Shown: positions 1-6,702 of the stretch, piece by piece | How positions within the stretch are numbered: position 1 is the stretch's first letter | Layout of the letters: each line of letters opens with the position of its first letter | Source: an uncultured Zetaproteobacteria bacterium | Lineage (GTDB): Bacteria; Pseudomonadota; Zetaproteobacteria; Mariprofundales; Mariprofundaceae | Reading direction: 5' to 3' | DNA length: 8,226 bases | NCBI GenBank assembly: GCA_913056285.1 | Contig: CAJXNE010000091.1 | Span: forward strand, 1-8,226 | The notes under the pieces: model-generated | What the model was told of the DNA's origin: nothing | What the model saw: only the letters and a program-made list of their open reading frames with translations | Databases searched by the model: none | Made by a program: the position numbers and the translations under genes

Positions 1-234
1 GGAAGCGACTTCCTTGACCATCTGGGCGCCCATATTTTCGAACTTGTCTTCCAACTCGATTTCCTTGGCCACGGAAACGCCATCTTTGGTGATGGTCGGT
101 GCGCCCCATGATTTGTCGAGCACGACATTACGGCCTTTAGGGCCGAGGGTTACTTTTACTGCATCAGCGAGTTTGTTGACGCCGGTCATCATCTGAGCGC
201 GTGCGTCTTCACCGAAATGAATGTCTTTAGCCAT
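1..234 (-). CDS. groEL: Chaperonin GroEL (Hsp60), N-terminal part, cut by window edge
   Basis: Large subunit of the ATP-driven cytosolic folding chamber that works with GroES. Only the first 78 codons are visible; the gene continues past position 1. The protein starts MAKDIHFGEDAR and carries the family-typical TLGPKGRNVVLDK (about residues 29-41), the first part of the nucleotide-binding equatorial domain, followed by APTITKDGVSVAKEIELED (about 45-63), including D51. The catalytic DGTTTA segment lies outside the window. The ATG at 232-234 is preceded on the minus strand by an AGGAG ribosome-binding site. It lies 74 bases downstream of groES on the same strand, the usual groESL operon order. 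The identity is certain from the sequence; only the length is unknown. Confidence 0.97.
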   Translation of the reverse strand, partial: MAKDIHFGEDARAQMMTGVNKLADAVKVTLGPKGRNVVLDKSWGAPTITKDGVSVAKEIELEDKFENMGAQMVKEVAS

Positions 235-281
235 TCTTGTTTCTCCTATTTTCTTATGGTTTCAGTTTTATGGTCGATTTT

Positions 282-297
282 CCACCCGAAAGGGAGG
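282..297 (-). other. Small hairpin between groES and groEL
   Basis: In the groES-groEL gap the minus-strand RNA can form a stem CCUCCC/GGGUGG around a UUUC loop, with one U-U mismatch. On the plus strand it reads CCACCC-GAAA-GGGAGG. No U-run follows, so it does not look like a full terminator. It may be an mRNA processing or stability element setting the relative amounts of the two chaperonins, which is inference only. It could also be chance. Confidence 0.3.
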
Positions 298-308
298 ATG
301 TTTTTTTA

Positions 309-605
309 TCAGGCTTCGATGACACCCAGGATGTCATTTTCGGTCATAATCAGGAAATCTTCGCCATCAAGCTTGATTTCAGTGCCTGCATATTTGGAGA
401 AAATAACCTTGTCGCCTGCTTTAACATCCAGCGGACGCACATCGCCATTCTCCAGAATCTTGCCTTTACCGGCAGAAATGACTTCGCCTTCAAGCGGTTT
501 TTCTTTTGCTGAATCCGGAATAATGATGCCACCGGCGGACATGGTGTCTTCATCCAGACGGCGGACGATCACCCGGTCATGCAAAGGACGGACTGTAGTT
601 GCCAT
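309..605 (-). CDS. groES: Co-chaperonin GroES (Hsp10)
   Basis: Forms the seven-membered lid of the GroEL folding chamber in the cytosol. The product is 98 residues, the normal size for the family. Recognisable parts are the N-terminal PLHDRVIVRR strand (about residues 7-16), the mobile GroEL-binding loop with SAGGIIIPDSAKEKP (about 23-37), GEVISAGKGK (about 40-49), and the C-terminal GDKVIFSKYAGTEIK and LIMTENDILGVIE segments. The open frame extends further upstream, but the ATG at 603-605 is chosen because it gives the canonical N-terminus and has an AGGAG ribosome-binding site just upstream. It is first in the groES-groEL operon and reads away from the creatininase gene. A strong promoter-like sequence lies about 35 bases upstream. 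Confidence 0.98.
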   Translation of the reverse strand: MATTVRPLHDRVIVRRLDEDTMSAGGIIIPDSAKEKPLEGEVISAGKGKILENGDVRPLDVKAGDKVIFSKYAGTEIKLDGEDFLIMTENDILGVIEA

Positions 606-639
606 TGATACTTCTCCTCTTCTGTTTGTTGGTGACTGC

Positions 640-668
640 TTTATAGGAACCAGCTTTACCCAATTCAA
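640..668 (-). promoter_or_regulatory. Promoter of groES-groEL, sigma70-like, possibly also heat-shock
   Basis: On the minus strand there is a TTGAAT (-35, positions 663-668) and a TATAAA (-10, positions 640-645) separated by exactly 17 bases, which is near the sigma70 consensus. Transcription would start around 632-634, about 27 bases before the groES ATG. The same stretch also partly resembles a sigma32 promoter: GTTGAA, then after a suitable gap TCCTAT against the consensus CCCCAT. No CIRCE inverted repeat (TTAGCACTC/GAGTGCTAA), the site for HrcA repression, was found in the leader. The promoter call is good; heat-shock sigma use is inference. Confidence 0.65.
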
Positions 669-774
669 CCCCTCGCATGCACTTTTCTGGACGATATGGC
701 CCTGTTCGCAAAAACATTCTCAAAATCAAACTGCCCGAGTAGGTTCGCTGCACACCGATACGGGAGAAGAAAAC

Positions 775-1503
775 ATGCAATTGGCACTGAGCACATGGCA
801 GGAAGTAGAATCCTATCTGACACATTCCACCGGCATCATTATACCGATCGGCTCGACCGAACAGCATGGCCCTAACGGTCTGATTGGCACCGATGCCATT
901 TGTCCAACCAAAATCGCCGCCGGCATCGCGGAGATTGAAGATATTCTGATTGCGCCGACCATCAATTATGGTATGTCGCACCATCACATGGCTTTTACCG
1001 GCACCATCACCCTGAAGCCCGCCACACTGATGCGAGTCGTGTACGATGTGGTGGATTCATTATATCACCATGGCTTTACCCATTTCTATTTTCTCAATGG
1101 ACACGGCGGCAATATTGCACCGGTCACATCTGCCTTTTCAGATATCTATGCCGGCTTGAGCGGTGCAGCAGTGCCGCCGCGTTGCCGACTGGCCAATTGG
1201 TGGCGGGATGATTCCATTGCCGCGCTGGCTGAGGAGCTGTATCACGGTGCTGAAGGCCATCACGCCACGGTCAGCGAAGTGGCACTGAGTTATTATGCTT
1301 ATCCGGATGCGGTCAAACAGGTTGCCATGACGCCTGATATTGCGCCAAGCGGGGATATTTATGATGCCGCCAGTTTCCGGCGCAGTTTTCCGGACGGGCG
1401 CATCGGCTCCAATCCGAGCCTTGCTCGCGTTGAGGATGGTGAACGGTTTTTCCACCTGGCGGTGGATTCATTGCTGAAAGATTACAGAAATTTCCTCGCT
1501 TGA
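775..1503 (+). CDS. Creatininase-family amidohydrolase (metal-dependent)
   Basis: A 242-residue cytosolic enzyme of the creatininase/FAPy-deformylase/MftE superfamily. These are metal-dependent hydrolases of amide bonds, usually with Zn or Mn/Fe; the substrate here cannot be told. Visible family motifs are the N-terminal PIGSTEQHGP...TD block (residues about 24-40, with putative metal ligands E29, H31 and D40), NGHGGN (108-113, H110), and GHHATVSEVA (161-170, with E168 as probable ligand). These are the expected metal-site residues, so it is probably active. The frame is open far upstream, antisense to groES, but the ATG at 775 is chosen because it follows a GGGAGA ribosome-binding site and gives the normal family length. 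It is divergent from groES and 17 bases upstream of an antiporter gene, so the two are likely co-transcribed. True creatinine hydrolysis is not implied. Confidence 0.88.
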   Translation: MQLALSTWQEVESYLTHSTGIIIPIGSTEQHGPNGLIGTDAICPTKIAAGIAEIEDILIAPTINYGMSHHHMAFTGTITLKPATLMRVVYDVVDSLYHHGFTHFYFLNGHGGNIAPVTSAFSDIYAGLSGAAVPPRCRLANWWRDDSIAALAEELYHGAEGHHATVSEVALSYYAYPDAVKQVAMTPDIAPSGDIYDAASFRRSFPDGRIGSNPSLARVEDGERFFHLAVDSLLKDYRNFLA

Positions 1504-1520
1504 GCCGGTAGGGAGAACAC

Positions 1521-2687
1521 ATGCATCTGGATCCGATGATGATGGATATTACCATCGTGCTGTCAGTGGCATTGGCGGTTGCCTATCTGGCGGTGCGCAT
1601 CGGCCTGCCGATTGTCGTCGCCTATATTATTTCCGGCATCATGCTCGGCCCGTCGATGCTCGGAATTATCAGCGATAAGGAGACCGTCACCCGAGTGGGT
1701 GAAATCGGCGTGGTGATGCTGCTCTTTTTTGTGGGCATGGAAGTATCCATTCCCAAACTCATGGAGCGCTGGCGCATTGCCGTGATTGGTACGGCGGTTC
1801 AGGTTGCCATAAGCGTGGTGGTTTGCCTTGGGCTGGTTTGGCTTTTCCATCTGCCCGCCAACCTCGGCATTCTGTTCGGGTTCATGGTTTCACTCTCCAG
1901 TACGGCGGTGGTGCTTAAAGAATTACAGGATGCCGGTGAAATGGATGAACCGTTTGGTCAGAATGCCATTGGCGTGCTGCTGGTGCAGGACATGGCCATT
2001 GTGCCGATGATGATTGTGCTTAGTTTGATTGGCGATAATGAGATTCATGCATCCGAACTGATCAAACAGGTGGTGGGCGGCGTGGTGCTGTTGTCTGTAG
2101 TGATTTACTTGATGAAAACAAATATGCTGCATATCCCGGGGTTTCTCAAAGGCAGTGTTGAAAAGCGCGTCCTGCTGGGGCTGTTGCTATGTCTGGGCGC
2201 AGCCACATTGACCTCGTGGCTCGGCCTGTCTCCGGGCCTGGGAGCATTTCTGGCAGGCATGGTGCTGGCATCCAGTGACCAGTCTGACTGGGTGCATGAA
2301 CATCTGGAATCGGTGTATGTGATTTTCGTGATGATCTTTTTCCTGTCAATCGGCATGATGGTGGATACGGAATATCTGATGACGCACCTGTTGCTGGTCG
2401 GCGGCGCAACGGCGATGGTATTCCTGTTTAATTCAGGCGTGAATGTGTTTGTCATGCGCGCACTCGGAGAAAGTTGGGGGATGGCCCTGATCACCGGTGG
2501 ATTGTTAAGCCAGATCGGAGAGTTTTCCTTCCTGCTGGCCTCAGTCGGCGCCTTTGCTGGCATACTCAGTCCGGCGCTGCATGAATTGACGGTGATTGTG
2601 ATTGCCATGACCCTGTTGTTCAGTCCGGTCTGGATGATGATGACCAAATGGCTGGCGAGACAACAGGGGCTGTTGCCCCCGACATAG
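1521..2687 (+). CDS. Kef-type (CPA2) cation/proton antiporter, membrane domain only
   Basis: An inner-membrane transporter of the CPA2 monovalent cation/proton antiporter family, probably exchanging K+ or Na+ for H+. The 388-residue product is hydrophobic throughout, consistent with about 11-13 membrane helices. Family hallmarks are the first-helix region RIGLPIVVAYIISGIMLGPS (about residues 26-45), LLFFVGME (67-74), SLSSTAVVLKEL (124-135), the ion-binding-site VQDMAIVP (155-162, with the Kef-type Q156-D157 pair), GLSPGLGAFLAGMVLASS (235-252) and SQIGEFSFLLA (330-340). The protein ends soon after the last helix, so it lacks the C-terminal RCK/TrkA-N nucleotide-binding domain of full KefB/KefC, which gives glutathione or NAD gating. 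No KefF/KefG-like partner is adjacent. The ATG at 1521 follows a GGGAGA site, 17 bases after the creatininase stop. Substrate ion is not determinable. Confidence 0.9.
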   Translation: MHLDPMMMDITIVLSVALAVAYLAVRIGLPIVVAYIISGIMLGPSMLGIISDKETVTRVGEIGVVMLLFFVGMEVSIPKLMERWRIAVIGTAVQVAISVVVCLGLVWLFHLPANLGILFGFMVSLSSTAVVLKELQDAGEMDEPFGQNAIGVLLVQDMAIVPMMIVLSLIGDNEIHASELIKQVVGGVVLLSVVIYLMKTNMLHIPGFLKGSVEKRVLLGLLLCLGAATLTSWLGLSPGLGAFLAGMVLASSDQSDWVHEHLESVYVIFVMIFFLSIGMMVDTEYLMTHLLLVGGATAMVFLFNSGVNVFVMRALGESWGMALITGGLLSQIGEFSFLLASVGAFAGILSPALHELTVIVIAMTLLFSPVWMMMTKWLARQQGLLPPT

Positions 2688-2707
2688 CAACAGATGCCAT
2701 CTTTTGC
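2687..2707 (+). other. Imperfect hairpin at the end of the antiporter gene
   Basis: GCAACAGAT and ATCTTTTGC can pair over nine positions with one C-T mismatch around a GCC loop, starting at the last base of the antiporter stop codon. A second small GC stem, GGGGC-TGTT-GCCCC at 2666-2679, lies just before the stop. Neither is followed by a proper T-run, so a rho-independent terminator is not well supported. They may slow or protect the 3' end between the antiporter and pstS. Confidence 0.2.
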
Positions 2708-2814
2708 ACCATAAAGGGGGATAGCGGGCTGTAAGTAAATCCATGCAGTGCAGACCACCGCTATACGCCATCCATGTGATGGTAGCATTCGAACGATCAC
2801 TCCGGAGCAACCTC

Positions 2815-3645
2815 ATGAGACATATATTATATCCTATTCTGGCGGCTGCGTTGTTTGCTGTTCAGATTCCAGGCGCATCGGCCATCACCTTGCACGCTGC
2901 GGGCTCAACCACCGTGTTACCGGTCGTTTCGACTGCAGCTACTGTTTACCACCAGCAACATCCTGATGTGACCATTACCGTATCCGGAGGCGGTTCGGGC
3001 GTTGGCATTGCTTCCATGATTCAACATACGGCGGATATTGGCATGGCCTCGCGTGACGTGGATGAAGACGAAATCGCCAAATTGAACGGTAAGATCGATG
3101 TGCTGACCATCGCCAAAGATGCGGTGGCCGTAGTGGTTTCTAAAGCGGTGTATATTGGTGGCGTGCATCAGTTGTCGCTCAAACAAATAGCGGCCATCTA
3201 TCGTGGAAAAATAAAAAACTGGAAAGCACTCGGCGGCCCGGATGCACAGATTTTTGTTATCGACAAGGAAGCCAGCCGGGGCACGCGCCATGTGTTCGCT
3301 GAAGCCGTGCTGGGCAATGCCCATGCCCGCGCAGCTGGCGCTTCGGTGATTTCCGGCTCCAATAATGAGGAACAGGCATTGGTGGCACACAGCAATCAGG
3401 CCATCGGCATGTTATCCAATGCATGGTTAAATGATGCTGTGCGTGGCATCGCAGTTGGTGAAGGAGATCACGCGGTATTGCCCGATATCCGGCATGTGCG
3501 CGATGGCAGTTATCCGATCAGCCGCAGCCTGCATGTATTGCTGCCCAAAAACGCATCGCCCGAAGCGCGCAATTTCACCGATTTCCTGCTTTCGAAACAG
3601 GGACAGGTCATTGTTAAGAAGTCCGGTTATTTGCGGGTTCGCTGA
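2815..3645 (+). CDS. pstS: Phosphate ABC transporter, periplasmic phosphate-binding protein PstS
   Basis: Captures phosphate in the periplasm and delivers it to the PstC-PstA channel. The 276-residue product begins with a clear Sec signal peptide: MRH, a hydrophobic core and cleavage after about residue 23 (GASA). The mature protein opens with AAGSTTVLPV (about 28-37). It continues with the glycine-rich SGGGSGVGI (57-65), DIGMASRDV (74-82), the VVVSK strand (106-110), IAAIYRGKIKNW (125-136) and the ligand-binding ASRGTRHVF (153-161). These are PstS-type phosphate-coordinating positions. The frame is open upstream to 2743, but the ATG at 2815 is chosen for its GGAG site and the clean signal peptide. 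It heads the pst operon, 127 bases after the antiporter. No convincing Pho box or promoter was found in that gap. Confidence 0.93.
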   Translation: MRHILYPILAAALFAVQIPGASAITLHAAGSTTVLPVVSTAATVYHQQHPDVTITVSGGGSGVGIASMIQHTADIGMASRDVDEDEIAKLNGKIDVLTIAKDAVAVVVSKAVYIGGVHQLSLKQIAAIYRGKIKNWKALGGPDAQIFVIDKEASRGTRHVFAEAVLGNAHARAAGASVISGSNNEEQALVAHSNQAIGMLSNAWLNDAVRGIAVGEGDHAVLPDIRHVRDGSYPISRSLHVLLPKNASPEARNFTDFLLSKQGQVIVKKSGYLRVR

Positions 3646-3677
3646 TCTTCGCATGTTTGTTTTCTGTCGAGTTTGAC

Positions 3678-4532
3678 ATGTTGAACCTGTGGATGCGCGC
3701 CTCTGCATGGATCTGCCTGGCCGTCGTGATTCTACTGCTCGGTTTTCTGGTGCAGCAGTCGTGGCCGTACTGGCAGCAATATGGTTTCAGCACGCTATTT
3801 TCCGGTGACTGGTATCCCTATGAAAAATTATTCGGCCTGACTGCGGCCATCATCGGCAGTTTTTGGGCTGCACTGATTGCCTTGAGTATCGCCATTCCGA
3901 CCGGGCTGGCGGCGGCTGTGATGAGTACCGAGATTTTATCCGGTTCCTGGCGCAGCCTGAGCCGAACAGGCATGGAATTGCTGGCCGGTATTCCGTCGGT
4001 GGTGTACGGGCTGCTGGGCTTGTGGGTCTTGTTGCCCTTGCTGCAATCAAGTCTGGGGCTGTTGACTGGTCACAATCTTCTGGCTGCCGGTTTATTACTA
4101 TCGGTGATGGTGCTGCCGACGATTATGGTGATGGCGCAGGACGCACTGTCCGAAATCAGTTCTGAACAGCGTGATGCCGCCGCCAGTCTCGGTATGGGGT
4201 GGAGCGAACGCCTGTGGCGTGTGTTATTGCCACAGGCATGGCCGGGTATTCGTTCTGGTATCCTGTTGGCGTTGGGGCGGGCGCTGGGTGAAACGATGGC
4301 AGTGATGCTGGTGGTCGGCTCGATGGATCGTATTCCCGAGCCGTTTTATAATCTGCTCGCGCCGGCTCAGACATTGACTTCGCGCATTGGCCGGGAAATC
4401 GGCGAATCGGCCTTTGGATCCATGCATTTTGCAGCTCTGATGGCCTGCGGGTTGCTGCTGGCCACTGTGACAATCACAATCAGTCTGCTGGCCCACCTGC
4501 GCGCCGACAACACAAGCGTTGCCCGCACATGA
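3678..4532 (+). CDS. pstC: Phosphate ABC transporter permease PstC
   Basis: One of the two inner-membrane permease subunits of the phosphate importer. With the ATG at 3678 it has 284 residues and about six membrane segments (roughly 11-28, 54-80, 97-122, 134-156, 190-212, 250-272). The family pattern is clear: MELLAGIPSVVYGLLGLWVL (99-118), LPTIMVMAQDAL (147-158) and the ATPase-contacting EAA loop with EQRDAAASLGMGWSERLWRV (163-182) and LPQAWPG (184-190), followed by ALGRALGETMAVMLVVG. The start is uncertain: a TTG at 3657 and an ATG at 3693 are in frame, and none has a strong ribosome-binding site. 3678 is the best guess, 32 bases after pstS. Weak initiation after pstS would suit fewer permeases than binding protein. 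It overlaps pstA by 4 bases (ATGA). Confidence 0.92.
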   Translation: MLNLWMRASAWICLAVVILLLGFLVQQSWPYWQQYGFSTLFSGDWYPYEKLFGLTAAIIGSFWAALIALSIAIPTGLAAAVMSTEILSGSWRSLSRTGMELLAGIPSVVYGLLGLWVLLPLLQSSLGLLTGHNLLAAGLLLSVMVLPTIMVMAQDALSEISSEQRDAAASLGMGWSERLWRVLLPQAWPGIRSGILLALGRALGETMAVMLVVGSMDRIPEPFYNLLAPAQTLTSRIGREIGESAFGSMHFAALMACGLLLATVTITISLLAHLRADNTSVART

Positions 4533-5356
4533 ACGAACGCCATGCCAAGACACTGACCATGATGCTGGCGCTGCCTGCTTTGCTGCTACCCGCTGTCTGT
4601 TTGTTATATATCCTGTTTAAGGGGATACCGGCGCTGGATTGGGCCATGCTGTTTGGCAGTGCTCAGGGAGCATCTTTCGGCAGCGTCACAGCACTGTGGC
4701 CGCAAATTACCGGTTCCTTGTTGCTGATGCTGGGAGCATGTGTGCTGGCAGCACCAGTGGCGTTCGGCGGTGCGTTATTTTATGCGTTGGCTGCGAGTCA
4801 TCGACAGCAGAAGGTCTTGCTGGGTATGATGCATTTGCTTGTTGGTATTCCGCCGATTGTGTACGGGCTGTGCGGTTTGATTGTACTGGTGCATCTGCTG
4901 CATTGGGGCATCAGTCTGCTCACCGGCATGGTGATTCTGGCTGTCATTATTCTGCCCATGTTGCTACTAAACAGTGTCAATGCCATCAACCGCATTGCGG
5001 TCGGCAGAACCGAAGCGGCGCATGCGTTGGGTTTAAGCAACGGGGAAATCATTCGGCGTGTCTGGCTGCCTGCCGCATGGCCGGCACTGCTGACCGGATT
5101 GCTGCTGGGTATGGCGCGGGCGCTGTCGGAAACCGCGCCGGTTTTATTTACGGCGACGGTTTTTTCCGGCGTAGCATGGCCGGATTCGGTATTTTCGCCG
5201 GTAACCAGTTTGCAGACGCATATTTTTTATTTGGCGCAGGAAGGCGCCAATGCGCAAGCTGTGGATATTGCATGGGCCTCGGCGGTAGTACTGGTGTTGT
5301 TGGTGACCGTACTCAGTTTCAGCGCCTCGGCGTTGAGAAAAATAAGGGTGCATTGA
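4529..5356 (+). CDS. pstA: Phosphate ABC transporter permease PstA
   Basis: Second inner-membrane permease subunit, pairing with PstC. The 275-residue product has about six membrane helices, beginning with one at about residues 10-31. Family signs are LLVGIPPIVYGLCGLIVLV (103-121), ILPMLLLNSVNAI (141-153), the cytoplasmic EAA loop TEAAHALGLSNGEIIRRVWL (161-180) with PAAWPALLTG (181-190), then GMARALSETAPVLFTA (194-209). The C-terminal LQTHIFYLAQEG...AWASAVVLVLL is typical of PstA. The ATG at 4529 overlaps the pstC stop as ATGA, so translation is probably coupled to pstC. Its stop overlaps the pstB start by one base (TGATG). The frame used by pstB is also open across most of this gene, but that earlier portion is only a shadow frame. 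Confidence 0.93.
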   Translation: MNERHAKTLTMMLALPALLLPAVCLLYILFKGIPALDWAMLFGSAQGASFGSVTALWPQITGSLLLMLGACVLAAPVAFGGALFYALAASHRQQKVLLGMMHLLVGIPPIVYGLCGLIVLVHLLHWGISLLTGMVILAVIILPMLLLNSVNAINRIAVGRTEAAHALGLSNGEIIRRVWLPAAWPALLTGLLLGMARALSETAPVLFTATVFSGVAWPDSVFSPVTSLQTHIFYLAQEGANAQAVDIAWASAVVLVLLVTVLSFSASALRKIRVH

Positions 5357-6162
5357 TGAATATTCAGAAGAAAATAGACGTGGGTTTAACGATACAGCAA
5401 TCGGCAATCAAGGCGGATCAAGCGCATAGTCTTAAGCTGTCGGGCTTGAGTCTTGAACTCGGCGGAACACCCATTCTGCGCGATATTTCATTTGCCTTGC
5501 CTGTGCATGGTATGAACATCCTGATTGGCCCGTCCGGCGCGGGCAAAAGCACGCTGCTGCGTTGCCTCAATTTATTGCATCAATCATGGCAGGGCGATTT
5601 GCATATCATGGATAAGGATGTGCGCACATGGCCGGATGGTGCGGATGCTTTGCGCCGCGCTGTGGGGCTGATTGCCCAGAAACCATCTCTGTTTCCATGC
5701 TCGATTGCGCAGAATGTCGTATTCGGGCTAGGCAGAAAAGCGCGCAAGCAGGTTTCGGATGAGCATATCGAACAGGTATTGCGTCAGGCGGCATTATGGG
5801 GTGAAGTTAAAGATCGTTTGCATGATAAAGCATTGACGTTGTCGGTGGGTCAGCAACAGCGATTATGCATTGCCAGGGCGCTGGCATTAGCGCCGAAGAT
5901 GCTATTGTTGGATGAACCGACGGCATCGTTAGATCCGCGCTCCAAACAGTGCATCGAGGCATCTTTACTCGAATTGGCAGCAACCATGCCCGTGTTATGC
6001 GTCACCCACGATATTGAGCAGGCCAAACGGTTGGGCGGTCAAATTATTTTTATGTGCGATGGTCACCTGATTGAGTCTGGCGATAGCGTCGATTTCTTTG
6101 CCCGACCCGAACGTATCGAAAGCCGCGAATTTCTGCGCTGGTCGGTCTGCGACTGCAGTTAA
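5356..6162 (+). CDS. pstB: Phosphate ABC transporter ATPase PstB, divergent, LSVGQ signature
   Basis: Cytoplasmic ATPase that drives the PstCA importer. The 268-residue product has all ABC parts in order: Walker A GPSGAGKST (58-66), Q-loop Q108 in IAQKPSLFP, signature LSVGQQQRLCIARALA (162-177), Walker B MLLLDEP (182-188), D-loop SLDP (191-194) and H-loop H218 in VTHD. The signature reads LSVGQ instead of LSGGQ, since V164 replaces the second glycine of the motif's pair. The N-terminal half lacks the LRCFNRMNDL stretch of classical PstB and has LLRCLNLLHQ instead. A hydrophilic stretch of about 25 residues precedes the ABC domain. The ATG at 5356 shares a base with the pstA stop, and an AAGGG site lies upstream. 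Assignment as PstB rests largely on context. Sequence alone would fit a more general amino-acid-type or phosphate-type ATPase. Confidence 0.85.
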   Translation: MNIQKKIDVGLTIQQSAIKADQAHSLKLSGLSLELGGTPILRDISFALPVHGMNILIGPSGAGKSTLLRCLNLLHQSWQGDLHIMDKDVRTWPDGADALRRAVGLIAQKPSLFPCSIAQNVVFGLGRKARKQVSDEHIEQVLRQAALWGEVKDRLHDKALTLSVGQQQRLCIARALALAPKMLLLDEPTASLDPRSKQCIEASLLELAATMPVLCVTHDIEQAKRLGGQIIFMCDGHLIESGDSVDFFARPERIESREFLRWSVCDCS

Positions 6163-6202
6163 CCCGGACTATTTTGTTATTCAATCGCTGGGTGGTGGTA
6201 AC

Positions 6203-6216
6203 GCGACTTACGTCGC
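6203..6216. other. Short hairpin between convergent pstB and usp
   Basis: GCGAC-TTAC-GTCGC forms a 5-bp perfect stem touching the usp stop codon, in the 53-base gap between two genes that converge. The gap also carries a 9-base direct repeat TATTCAATC at 6178-6186 and 6217-6225. No T-run follows in either direction, so terminator function is weakly supported. It is the only candidate structure in this gap. Confidence 0.2.
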
Positions 6217-6671
6217 TATTCAATCAAACCATGGGGTATGGTGACCAGCACAGAGCAGGGCGCATGCGCCACAATACGCTCAACCGTCGAGCCCACCAAC
6301 AGGTGTTCTACGACGCTTTTTTCATCATGACGACCAATGACAATTAAATCAGCCGGTAATTTTCTGGCAAATTTACAAATGCTGCGCGATGGATCGCCGA
6401 TTGACTCCTTCATATGCACAGTAATTTTAAAATTGAATTGTTGAGCCTGTTCTTTGAGACGGTGTAACGTTGCTTTTTTTACTTCGTCATCGAGTTCGTT
6501 CAGCGGGGGTACGGATACCATATCCGTACCAAAAAACACGGATGGTTCGGAGATGTACAACAGGTGTACATCAGCATCGAATTTTTTTGCCAGCTCCCCG
6601 GCGCGCCGAAGTGCTTCTGTAGACTGTTTCGAGCAGTCCGTTGGAACCAGAATCTTTTTATGCTTGACCAT
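6216..6671 (-). CDS. Universal stress protein (UspA family)
   Basis: A 151-residue single-domain cytosolic Usp, the normal size. Usp proteins help survival under starvation, redox or energy stress, often by binding ATP or AMP. The N-terminus KKILVPTDCSKQSTEALRRA (5-24) is the classic first strand and helix with D12. DVHLLYISEP (34-43) and DLIVIGRH (108-115) are further core strands. The C-terminus LLVGSTVERIVAHAPCSVLV (124-143) is typical. The nucleotide motif G-2x-G-9x-G(S/T) is imperfect: G113 and G127-S128 are present, but the middle glycine is D116 and the spacing is one residue longer. ATP binding may therefore be altered. The ATG at 6669-6671 follows a GGGAG site. It lies 31 bases downstream of the cytochrome b561 gene on the same strand, suggesting co-transcription. 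Confidence 0.93.
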   Translation of the reverse strand: MVKHKKILVPTDCSKQSTEALRRAGELAKKFDADVHLLYISEPSVFFGTDMVSVPPLNELDDEVKKATLHRLKEQAQQFNFKITVHMKESIGDPSRSICKFARKLPADLIVIGRHDEKSVVEHLLVGSTVERIVAHAPCSVLVTIPHGLIE

Positions 6672-6702
6672 ACGCGTCTCCCTTCACGCTCGGTAAGGCC
6701 TC

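Noticed and set aside
217..774. Long open frame upstream of and in frame with the creatininase gene, running antisense across groES
   Set aside because: The extension lies opposite groES, shows no family similarity, and the ATG at 775 has a ribosome-binding site and gives the normal family length.
781..798. TTGGCACTGAGCAC near the creatininase start as a CIRCE-like element
   Set aside because: The arms do not match the CIRCE inverted repeat, the 9-base spacer is absent, and it lies inside the creatininase coding region on the far side of the groES promoter.
2729..2750. CTGTAAG-TAAATCCATG as a possible Pho box before pstS
   Set aside because: Only one half loosely resembles the CTGTCAT repeat and the second half does not match; too weak to annotate.
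2105..2800. 231-codon minus-strand open frame opposite the antiporter
   Set aside because: It is antisense to a well-supported membrane protein and its composition does not resemble a known family.
2743..2814. Earlier in-frame start for PstS at 2743 or 2779
   Set aside because: These would place extra residues before the signal peptide and lack the GGAG site that precedes the ATG at 2815.
3657..3677. TTG start for PstC at 3657
   Set aside because: No ribosome-binding site is visible and the ATG at 3678 is more likely, although the choice remains uncertain.
4639..5355. 717-base open frame inside pstA that continues in frame into pstB
   Set aside because: It is out of frame with a clearly real pstA, has low-complexity shadow-like composition, and PstB begins at the coupled ATG at 5356.
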